Shown here piece by piece: positions 55,078-64,000 of a DNA stretch of 64,000 bases. The notes below the pieces were generated by a model, which did not search any database, was not told the DNA's origin, and was given only the letters and a program-made list of their open reading frames with translations. The stretch spans positions 5,736,892 to 5,800,891 of the forward strand of contig NC_080734.1 of assembly GCF_019097595.1 (NCBI RefSeq). The letters are read 5' to 3'. The stretch's first letter is position 1. Each line of letters opens with the position of its first letter. The translations under genes were made by a program, and so were the position numbers. This stretch comes from Hemibagrus wyckioides (Eukaryota; Chordata; Actinopteri; Siluriformes; Bagridae).

Positions 55078-55985
55078 AATGAGGAGCCTCCTCCCCATCC
55101 CAATATCAGGATCTGATCTCACTAATGCCCTTTATGGAATGAGGAGCCTCCACCCCATCCCAATGTCAAGGTCTGATCTCACTAATGCCCTTTACTGAAT
55201 GAGGAGCCTCCTCCCCATCCCAACGTCAGGGTCTGATCTCACTAATGCCCTTGTAGATGAATGAGGAGCCTCCTCCCCATCCCAACATCAGGGTCTGATC
55301 TAACTAATACCCTTATAGATGAATGAGGAGCCTCCTCCCCATCCCAACATCAGGGTCTGATCTAACTAATACCCTTATAGATGAATGAGGAGCCTCCTCC
55401 CCATCCCAACGTCAGTGTCTGATAGTCAGTGTCTGACTAATGCCCTTGTAGATGACTGAGGAGCCTCCTCCCTATCCCAACATCAGGGTCTGATAGTCAG
55501 TGTCTGACTAATGCCCTTGTAGATGACTGAGGAGCCTCCTCCCCATCCCAACATCAGGGTCTGATCTAACTAATACCCTTATAGATGAATGAGGAGCCTC
55601 CTCCCCATCCCAACGTCAGGGTCTGATCTAACTAATACCCTTATAGATGAATGAGGAGCCTCCTCCCCATCCCAACATCAGGGTCTGATAGTCAGTGTCT
55701 GACTAATGCCCTTGTAGATGACTGAGGAGCCTCCTCCCCATCCCAACATCAGGGTCTGATCTAACTAATACCCTTATAGATGAATGAGGAGCCTCCTCCC
55801 CATCCCAACGTCAGGGTCTGATCTAACTAATACCCTTATAGATGAATGAGGAGCCTCCTCCCCATCCCAACGTCAGGGTCTGATCTCACTAATACCCTTG
55901 TAGATGAATGAGGAGCCTCCTCCCCATCCCAACGTCAGTGTCTGATAGTCAGTGTCTGACTAATGCCCTTGTAGATGAATGATCA
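55078..55985. repeat. MCM9 intronic VNTR-type minisatellite (60/62/71-bp units)
   Basis: Fifteen units sharing GAGGAGCCTCCTCCCCATCC. Successive spacings are 60, 60, 62, 62, 62, 71, 71, 62, 62, 71, 62, 62 and 62 bp; the 71-bp form carries an extra GTCAGTGTCTGA-type segment. Units are highly similar, which suggests recent expansion. The inner edge is about 35 nt from the acceptor of the exon at 55042. Confidence 0.95.
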
Positions 55986-56898
55986 CACAGAATGAGTCCA
56001 CACAGCCATGCACCATCATCTTTTTCCTCTAAAAGAGCCACACCATGGCTTTAACAACCATTTCCTAAAACCTGACTGTATTACGATATAAACCTCACTA
56101 CAGTTGCACACACTGTACAATGCCAATGACAGATTAATGTCTTTTGATTAAATCATTAAATAAACATGACTCCATTCTCCATGTTTTCTTCACATTTAAG
56201 GTGTTTTTTTTCTCAGTTGTTATGAGCAGTTCATCACACAGCTGTGTGCAATACAAATAAACATGTTAATGCATCAAATATTACAGATTATATAGAAATA
56301 TAGTGAAATATTAATGTTACAATATTAACAACAGCGGAAATGAACATTTTAAAGGCTGTAGAGTTATACATCATCTCTTAGAGTTCACGTTCTTATCCAC
56401 TGACCCGAGAGACGAGATTTAGGCCAACACATGGAAGTGTCTTTACTGTTTTTATCCATCCATCCATCCATCTCCCAATCTGTCGATCTTTCTACCTGTC
56501 CGACCGTCTACCTGTACGTCCGTCAGTCCGTTTACCTGTTCGTCCGTCCGTCCATCCATTTACCTGTCCGTCCGTCCGTCCATCTATCCATCCATCCATC
56601 CATTTACCTGTCTGTCCATCCATCTATCCACCCACCTGTCTGTTTATCCATCCATCCACCCTATCTATCACTCTATTTATCTATCCCTCTATCTCTCTGT
56701 CCATCCATTCACCTATATCAAAATCATTCATTTCTTTACACTGATTGAAAATGTCCCAGGAGTTCATTCCATTCCACCAGTGAGATATAAATCCTGTATA
56801 CTGGTAAAAATGGTTAAATAACGTAAACAAGCCCACAGTAAAAGAGCACAGAGATCATACTGTATTAATTCGGACAGAACTGGGCTCGGGATGTTTAC
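55986..56898 (-). other. MCM9 intron with TCCA/TCCG repeat
   Basis: Unique-looking sequence to about 56445, then a degenerate (TCCA)n/(TCCG)n array to about 56720 with CTGTC and TCTATC variants. No exon is present apart from the adjacent called ones. Confidence 0.6.
56449..56720. repeat. Degenerate (TCCA)n/(TCCG)n repeat
   Basis: About 270 bp of tetranucleotide-based repeat (CCATCCATCCATC, CCGTCCGTCC, CTATCTATC). The ORF over it is an artefact. Confidence 0.9.
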
Positions 56899-56980
56899 CT
56901 GATTTGCAGCTGTCTACCAGATCATCCTCTAAAATGACCAGCATGGAGCGAGGGATGCTGCCCACAGAGAGTCTCTGTAC
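56899..56980 (-). CDS. MCM9: MCM9 exon, N-terminal domain continued
   Basis: 82 nt, phase 0 in and phase 1 out. It encodes [20 protein letters not shown] then LVDSCKSG, nearly identical to the human segment ([27 protein letters not shown] region). The acceptor is GTTGCAG and the donor TCAG|GTAAAC. It is too short for ORF tracking; it is placed by the family match and splice sites. Confidence 0.93.
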
Positions 56981-57143
56981 CTGCAACGAGGCATTAAAAC
57001 CCCATCACTGAGGAGGATCTTACATTCAACTCACATTTAATACCACTGGAGAGGATTAGACTCGGATTTTGATGCCTCGCAGTAAGCCTAGCAATTTACA
57101 CTGATTAGATTTCCCAGAATGCCTTTCATCCTAAGGTCTTCAC

Positions 57144-57460
57144 CTGCTCTTGGATCTTGATCTCCTGGTAGTCTCTGCAGGATGATGGCGGGGCGTCTCG
57201 TTCGGCCAGGCAGGTGAATTTGAAGGAGTTGCACTCGTCCTCGTTGGGGCAGCGGCTGGGCGGAGTGAAGGTGTAGTACTGCTCGAAGTCGGCCAGCACG
57301 GAGAACACGTGTCTGCACTTGTTGCACATGTAATCCCGCTGGTATTCCAGCACTTTGGTCACACTGGTGCGGATGACCGTGCCGGTGACGGACAGGAAGT
57401 GGCCCACGTCCCGGGCTTTAGGGATGTGCTCTCGGGTCATCTCGGGACACACGGGCAAAC
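57144..57460 (-). CDS. MCM9: MCM9 exon: OB fold and zinc ribbon
   Basis: The acceptor is CTCCAG at 57461 (phase 1 entry) and the donor EQ|GTGAAG at 57143. It opens with [20 protein letters not shown] and contains [15 protein letters not shown] (N-terminal OB fold), which is strongly MCM9-like. The zinc ribbon cysteines are CNKC and, about 25 residues on, CPNEDEC. This N-terminal domain binds DNA and mediates hexamer contacts in MCM proteins. The family frame begins about 100 residues earlier, so this is the second coding exon of the gene. Confidence 0.94.
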
Positions 57461-57734
57461 CTGGAGTTTCACACACAAGGGATGATGGACAATTAATTCA
57501 ATCTGTTCTGATACAGTATCATGTCTCTAGCAAGTGCAGGACAGAGACCGCTGTGAAGAACAGCAGGTATAAAAGCCGCAGAGATCAAACAAAAGGACAG
57601 AAAGATGGCAACCTGATGGAACTTGAAATTCATCTCATATGGTTATGTCTAGTCGAGTGGAGCAGATGAGAAAGCAAGAAGAAAAAGCCTTTGTTTGTGG
57701 CATTGGGGAATTTTTTTTCTTTACATATCCCATC

Positions 57735-57835
57735 TTGTCAGGAAGTGAAGGGTCAGCTGTGATACGGAACAGTGGCATCCTGGTGGTGCTCAGGCACCAA
57801 CCCATGACCTTCTAATCAGCAACCCAGACACACTG
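57735..57835 (-). mobile_element. Reversed SINE fragment
   Basis: The minus strand reads GGGTTGCTGATTAGAAGGTC and then ATGGGTTGGTGCCTGAGCA, like the SINE at 49011 (GGGTTGTTGATCAGAAGGTC). Only the tRNA-like half is present. Confidence 0.55.
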
Positions 57836-58537
57836 ATATATATTTGAATATATTAGTCAAGCGTATCGATTATACAAATATGGTATGGACCGGAGTGTAA
57901 AAAACAAACCATATTTCTGATTAGGCTAGTGAGGAGATGTGTCTGTAACACAAACGGTTACCAGTCTGCACCTGGTCATGGGTCTGGTCATGGATCTGGT
58001 CATGGATCCATCTGTCCATCGTCAATTATCCCAAGGTTTTAACGCCTACTCGTAACCATTACCGTAAGTCTTGGGGCATTGAAATACAAATTTAGGAGAC
58101 ATTGATCAAAAAACAAACAAACAAACAAGCAAAAAACAAACAAAAAGACTGCATGTTTTTTTTTTTTGCATTAAAATATTGAATTTTTATTGATTAAAAC
58201 AAGACAAAACAAAACAGGTTAAGAGAAGAAGGGGGAAAAAAATAGTGTATTTTGTGCAGAATTTTATCAGCTGCTGCTAGAGAAAATATAAAAACATAAA
58301 TAAATAATATAAAATATTTAATAAGAAAAATAATCTTTAGATATTTAAAAATACAAATTATCTTTCTGAAAAAATATACATACATATGTACTTTTTTTTA
58401 AAATGTGATGAGATTAAAGCCAAACTTTTTGATTTTATATATAAATATATTTAATTTATTTATTTTTTATTTCTTCTTTCTCTTTTTTCCTTTTGTTCTT
58501 TCTTCCTGTCTTCTTTTCTCCCTCTTGCTCTCCTTCC

Positions 58538-58539
<2 letters not shown>

Positions 58540-58572
<33 letters not shown>
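58540..58572. repeat. (ATT)n microsatellite
   Basis: About 11 ATT units in AT-rich intron sequence. Confidence 0.9.
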
Positions 58573-59519
58573 TATTTTCCTTCTTCTGTGTCCTCCCTCT
58601 TTGCTCCATTATTTATAAATGTATAATATTTGGAAAACAAAACCAAAATATTTTAAAAATGGGAATGGGACATTTTTATTTATTTATTTATAATCTAGTA
58701 GATCTAATATATTTGTGTGACAGAGGAAACGGTGTGGATTTATTTTTAATTTTTATTTAAATATTAATCACTACAATATAAAAACAAACAAACAAACAAA
58801 AAACAAAAAATAGCAGCATATTATATTTAAAATTTTAACTCTACAATATAAAAACCCTGACTTTTACACTGTTGTATAATTAATCTATCCACTAGATGGC
58901 ACTATAAACTCATCTAGAGAGAATCACGGTGGGGGGGGAAAAGGGCCAGAAATCAGAGAAGGGGAAGAAATAAATCACAAGATGCTCTGCTTCACTGAAG
59001 GCAACGGCAAATAAAGTAACCCTGAAAGTATTTGTAAAAGGTCAGCGCTGTTAAAGAAATGAAAGCAATGCCTTAATAACTTTAATTTGGTAGAAGGGAA
59101 CCGCGTGGGTTTCTTATCTCCCTCTAATTAATGTGCAGGAAACGCTGAGGCAGTGACGTCTGCTCTTCCTGATCCGTCGTATCTGTAAGCGTACAGAGTA
59201 TTTCTGTAATTATAGGTGACACACTTCCCTTCTCCGCCCCACGTGCCCAGAAACATAAACACCACAAACATCCCTCTCTCCTTCATTGTGATGCAGTCCA
59301 GTATTTCACCACATAAACGTCACTGGGGATAAAAGGCTTTTCTCTCTTCTGAAGAAGAAAAATCTTCCTCACTCCTCACGCTTTCGGCTTTTTGTCTCTC
59401 CTAAAACCTCGTCCCTACAGATCTGACCGCAAGTCAGTCAGAACCACGTCCATCAGAGAAGACCACTTAAAGAGCGCTCGGCCTCGCTGCAATCAGACCT
59501 GAGCCGCTGTCTGATAACC

Positions 59520-60075
59520 GTCTGCCTTCTCCCTCTGTCTCTCTCTGTCCCTCCCTCTCTCTGTGTCTGTCTGCCTCTCCCTCCCTCTCTCTATTTTTAT
59601 CCCTCTTCTTCGCTTGCTCTCTCTGTCTGTCCCATTCTCTCTCGCCCTCTCTCTGTCTGTCCCTGCCCTCCTCCCCACTCTCTCTGTCTGTCTACTGTCT
59701 CTCTCTTTGTCCCTGTCTCTCTATCTCTCTGCCCCGTCCCTGTCTTTCTCCCTGCCTTTCCTTATCTCTGTCTGTCTGTCTCTCTTTCTGCCCCATTCCT
59801 GTCTTTCTCTCTGCCCCTCCTTACCTCCATCCCTGTCTGTCTCTCTCTCTCTCTGCCCCTCCTTACCTCTGTCCCTGTCTGTCTCTCTCTCCATCCCTCT
59901 CTCTGTCCCTTTGGCCCCGTCCCTGTCTGTCTCTCTCTCTCTTTGCCCCTCCCCCTGTCTGTCTGTCTCACTCTCTGCCCCCGTCCCTGTCTGTCTGTCT
60001 CACTCTCTGCCCACCCATCCCTGTCTCTCTCTTTCTCTCTCTCTGTCCCTCTTTCTCTGCTCACCCTCTCTGCCT
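59520..60075. repeat. CT-rich compound repeat
   Basis: About 555 bp of pyrimidine-rich sequence on the plus strand built from CTCTCTGTCTGTCCC, CTGCCCCTCC and TTACCTC modules (GA-rich, purine on the MCM9 transcript). Only the repeat translations (Leu/Ser/Pro or Arg/Glu) give ORFs. Confidence 0.93.
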
Positions 60076-61079
60076 TTGTGCTATTTATAGACTGTCCATT
60101 ATGCTCTCATCATGTCCCTGAGTGAAGAACAACCTGCGGCTTTTTTCCCCTCACTCAGATTCCAGACCAGCTCGGGAAAACGGTATTTTCTGAAAGCCGT
60201 GTTGACGCAGGCACAGTGCCAGTAATTTCCTGCATCTAAACTCCGTCTCTGGTTACCGGAGCTACCGCAATTATCCACGGTTCAGCTTTAATCTCATCAC
60301 ATTATCTCTAAATATCATCCTCTCCCTTAGTCTCACTATTACTACAGCTGGGCGAGGAGACGATCGGAGCTCGAGATCGCCAAGAATTAAAGTACAATGA
60401 ACTTCAGAAATAGTATAAACTATAAATCGTATAACATTTAAAACAATGTATATACTATTTACACATTTATTTAAAAAGTATATAATTTTGTAAAAAGAAA
60501 ATGTGATACATTTGAATTATTTTACATTTTCTATATATTTTATAAAAGAAATGACATAATATGAAGTTATATTTTTTAAAATGAATTATGAACCAATTAT
60601 AAAAATTATGAAATAATTACAATAATAAAAAACTTATTTTTTAAAATGCACTTAAAAAAATAATTTAAAAAATTCATACATTCTCCCCTAAATTTTTTAG
60701 TATTATTATTTTATTATTTTAAATCAATTTACTTGTGTTTATTTTTTAACAACTAAAAATGTCATTATTTTAATGTAAAAAAGAAAAATCTAATATTTTT
60801 TAACAGGCATCATATCAGTATCATTCAATTAATTTATCCCAACTATAGGGAAACTGTTCATCGTGATCCATATCGTGATATGATATTTCTCATGACATCG
60901 CTCCACCCCTGGATATAAGACCATGCTGCATTACAGCACAGTGCTAAGGTCTGATTACTCTGAAAGGATGAAGGTAAAGGAATAAAAGACATTCTGGCTG
61001 TAACATCTGTAACATCTGTAAGTGTTCGAATAAAAGCATTAACATAAACCTAACCTTCGCATTAATTATATTCAGGTGA
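60076..61079. other. AT-rich intronic DNA
   Basis: The segment at 60385-60850 is very AT-rich with many TTTTAAAAT-like runs. No gene is recognised. Confidence 0.55.
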
Positions 61080-62292
61080 AGAAGAAGAAGCAGCATATGA
61101 TGAAGAAGAAGAAGAGAATGATGATAAAGACAAAGAAGCGTATGATTATGATGAAGAGTATGATGATTAAGGAGAAGAAGAGTATGATGATGATGAAGAC
61201 AAAGGAGCGTATGATAAAGAAGATAAGTATGATGTAGACAAGTATGACGAGGAAGAGAAACAGTATGATGAGTATGATGAAGACAAAGACTATGATAAAG
61301 AAGAAGCATATAATGATGAGTATGATGATGAAATAGCATATGATGAAGACAAAGAAGCATGTGATTATAATGAGTATGATGACAAAGAAGAGTATGATAA
61401 AGAAGAAGAGTATGATGATGAATTCACATACATTATTTATACACAGGTGAAGATGAAGAAGAAGAAGAAGAGTATGACAGACAAAGAAGTGCATGATAAA
61501 GAAGAGGAGTATGATGAGTATGAGGATAAAGAAAAATAGTCTGATTATGATGAAGAATATGATGATAGTGAAGAGAAAGAAGAGTATGATGAAGAGAAAG
61601 AGTATGATAATGAAGAGTATGATGATAGTGAAGAGAAAGAAGAGTATGATGATGAGGAGGAGGAGTATGATGAGGAGGAGTATGATGATGAGGAAGACTA
61701 CGATGATGAAGAGGAAGAGTATGATGATGAAGAGGAGTATGATGACGAAGAGTATGATGATGGTGAAGACAAATAAGTTTATAATAAAGAACAAGAGTAT
61801 GATGATGAAGAAGAGGAGTATGATGAAGAGGAGTACGATGATTATGATGAAGAGGAGTATGATGACGATGAAGAGGAGTATGATGAAGTATGATGATGAT
61901 GATGATGAAGCAGAGTATGATGAAGACAAAGAAGAGTATGATAAAGAAGAGTATGATAATGATGAAGAAGAGGAGTATGATGACGAAGAGTATGATGATG
62001 GTGAAGACAAAGAAGTTTATAAGAAAGAAGAAGAGTATGATAATGATGAAGAAGAGGAGTATGATGAAGAGGAGTACGATGAGTATGATGATGAAGAGGA
62101 GTATGATGACGATGAAGAAGAGGAGTATGATGAAGAGAAGTATGATGATGATGATGAAGCAGAGTATGATGAAGACAAAGAAGAGTATGATAAAGAAGAA
62201 GAGTATGATAATGATGAAGAAGAGGAGTATGATAGAAGAAGAATAAACAGGAAAATAATAAACTTCGGTGTGACCAGAGAAGAAGCAGAGTA
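61080..62292. repeat. 1.2-kb C-poor GAT/GAA/TAT minisatellite
   Basis: The plus strand is built from GAAGAGGAGTATGATGATGA-type units with almost no C. One plus-strand frame reads long stretches of Y-D-E repeats (for example KEEYDEEKEYDNEEYDDSEE) but hits stops near 61169, 61538 and 61795, and the frame changes near 61890. A larger-scale duplication is visible: TTATATTCAGGTGAAGAAG at about 61066 and TTATACACAGGTGAAGATG at about 61437 both restart the array. It is treated as a repeat; a decayed coding origin is possible but unsupported. Confidence 0.85.
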
Positions 62293-62464
62293 ACCTTCAT
62301 CCTGATGTTGATTATTTTCCTCCATCATCATCATCATGGCACCAGCACCAGCTGTGTGTGTAGTGATTCCTCTGAATCCATGCTGGTGTGGAACAGTGCA
62401 TTATCACAGAGACGCAGACTTTCCTGTGCGAGTTAATTAAAGTGAGTCTGTTGCAGTAAACAGG

Positions 62465-62503
<39 letters not shown>

Positions 62504-63204
62504 GATGATGATGGAAAAAGCACAATCATGAGCCAAGAGCTAGAAGAACTCTCTCCCTCTCTCTGCAGCAGGACCTTCAGACCATGCCGAGCCACGCCTC
62601 AGGTGAGGAGAGAAGGTTTCTCCTCGTTCGGTGATCTGTAACGCTTCCTGCCGAGAGCGATTCCTCCTCCTCCTTCGGCGTCCGCTGTACCGCGAGAAAG
62701 CACGCAGCAAACAGGAGCTAGCGAAAGAGATGGACGGAAACTCCTTTCAGGCGCAGAGGATCATCAGAGCCAGGAAGCAGTGGTGTTCATTCTGAGCTTT
62801 GACGCTCTTCATGCCCTGGTTTTTGGGAGTTTTTGCGAGTTCGGAGGCGTAAACAGGACAGGTGGAGGAAACGTGACGTGAGGAGAAGCTGGAAAGCTTT
62901 TGATGTCTTCCTGTCATTTTCTCCCTCATAATGAATCTCCTGGATTTATTCCTCAGCCTCCTTACAGAACAACACTCCAAACCAAGCAGGCTACAAAATA
63001 GTGCTTGTGCTTTTCCACACTCACTAGTGCACTACATGTCCAGACAGGGTGTCAGATGGGACCGAGCCCTTCAGGGACGTTAGCACAGTGTTCACGAGTC
63101 AGGAAGTCGAGATTAAGACACCAGGTGTGTTCAAGGTCAGAGTAAGATGGAGGTTCTCTTAATCAACCAATCCATCCATCCATTCAGCCATTCTCTATAC
63201 CACT
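62293..63204. other. Intronic/upstream DNA between two repeats
   Basis: It contains a (GT)n at 62465-62502. A 77-codon minus-strand ORF at 62747-62980 has no family features. Short TCCA repeats are at 63165-63182. No MCM9 first exon is seen. Confidence 0.5.
62465..62502. repeat. (GT)n microsatellite
   Basis: About 19 GT units, uninterrupted. Confidence 0.95.
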
Positions 63205-63960
63205 TATCCTACTGAAAACGAAGAAGAAGAAGAAGAAGAAGAAGGAGGAGGAGAAGATGATGAAGGAGAAAAAGAAGATGTGGAAGAAAGTGAAGATGGA
63301 GAAGCAGAAGGTGGAGAACAAGAAGATGAAGAATAAAAACAAGATGAAGGAGAACAACAACAAGATGAAGAACAAGTTAAGGACAACCAGATAAGGAACA
63401 ACAACAAGGTGAGGAAGTACAAAATAAAGAACAACAAGATAAAGAACATGATGAACAACAATATGAAGAAGAAGAAGAACAACAACAACAAGGTGAAGAA
63501 GAACAAGATAAAGAACACGAAGAACAATAAGATGAACAACAACAACAACAACAAAAACATGATGAAGAATAACAATATGAAGAAGAAAAAGACGAAGATG
63601 AAGAACAAGATGAAGGACAACAATATAAGGAACAAGATGAAGCAAATTAAGATGAGGAAGAAGAACAACAAGGTGAAAAAGAACAAGATAAAGAACACAA
63701 TGAAGAACAGAGATGAACAACAACAATATGAAGAAGAACAACAAGATGAAGAAGAAGAACAATATGAAGAACAAGATGAAGAAGAAGAACAATAAGATGA
63801 GTATGATGAAGAATAACTACAAGAAGATGAAAATCAAGAAGATGAAAAATATGTAGAAGAGGAGAACAAAGATGAAGACAACAAGGTGAAGATGAAGATG
63901 AAAAAGAAAAAACACAACACAAAGAAGATGATGATGAAGAGAAGAAGTGGAGTTGTAGAC
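63205..63960. repeat. GAA/AAC/GAT-rich minisatellite
   Basis: About 755 bp of A-rich triplet-type repeat (GAAGAAGAACAACAA, GATGAAGAACAAGATAAAGA modules) with little C or T on the plus strand. Frames read Glu/Gln/Asp, Lys/Asn/Met or Arg/Thr repeats. Stops and frame changes are frequent. It differs in unit from the 61080 array but shares its composition. Confidence 0.88.
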
Positions 63961-64000
63961 AGGAAGCACTTCTTTAATCAGAACTTGTATTCACTGTACT

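Larger units (their letters stand above)
57461..59519. other. Upstream MCM9 intron, AT-rich
   Basis: No MCM9 first coding exon is found here on the minus strand. It contains a reversed SINE fragment at about 57735-57835, poly-T/A stretches and an (ATT)n at 58540-58572. The sequence at 58140-58860 is mostly A/T. Confidence 0.55.

Noticed and set aside
55078..55985. CRISPR-like direct repeats with spacers
   Set aside because: The whole 60-71-bp unit is repeated, including the part that would be spacer; it is a VNTR in an MCM9 intron.
61072..62337. 266-codon plus-strand and 312-codon minus-strand ORFs as new genes
   Set aside because: Triplet-type low-complexity repeat with frame changes and stops in the most protein-like frame; no unique coding sequence or clear splice context.

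Overview
This is a vertebrate nuclear window, almost certainly from a teleost fish. It has spliced genes with consensus GT/AG introns, many copies of two fish-type Tc1/mariner families, an RTE-type LINE, tRNA-derived SINEs and very abundant microsatellites and minisatellites. A catfish-like or other ostariophysan genome is plausible from the Tc1 families, but the sequence alone does not prove it.

Only two protein-coding genes can be supported, both on the minus strand and both cut by a window edge. (1) CEP85L, a centrosomal protein: coding exons 1, 2 and 3 lie at 23532-23580, 19570-19725 and 487-1040, and the rest of the gene lies left of base 1. (2) MCM9, a MCM8-MCM9 helicase subunit in homologous recombination: eleven exons run from 57460 down to the stop at 45503, including the zinc ribbon, the AAA+ ATPase core and the long C-terminal exon. 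The exon with the start codon (about 100 codons) is not in the 6.5 kb upstream and must lie beyond 64000. From family knowledge, CEP85L followed by MCM9 in the same orientation matches human 6q22.31, so the window is a conserved syntenic block. The two genes do not work in one pathway; they are only neighbours.

Layout: 1-23580 is CEP85L, with an 18.5-kb second intron holding a (GAAA)n tract, a 4.6-kb G/T-rich minisatellite and several Tc1 remnants. 23581-24110 is the CpG-rich CEP85L promoter side. 24111-45502 is intergenic: a 5'-deleted, frameshifted RTE element, a solo LTR nested in a SINE, a 734-bp hAT-like element with an 8-bp target duplication, a 1.2-kb 20-bp minisatellite, Tc1 remnants and a decayed duplicate of the 3' end of MCM9. 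45503-57460 is MCM9, in which three large tandem repeats lie within about 5-35 nt of splice sites. 57461-64000 is the upstream MCM9 intron, mostly AT-rich or low-complexity, with two long C-poor trinucleotide-type repeats whose translations look like acidic proteins.

No CRISPR array, prokaryote-type operon, standalone RNA gene or clearly new gene system was found. The most unusual content is the density of strand-asymmetric tandem repeats placed next to MCM9 splice sites, the partial MCM9 duplication, and the 4.6-kb G/T array with higher-order structure.
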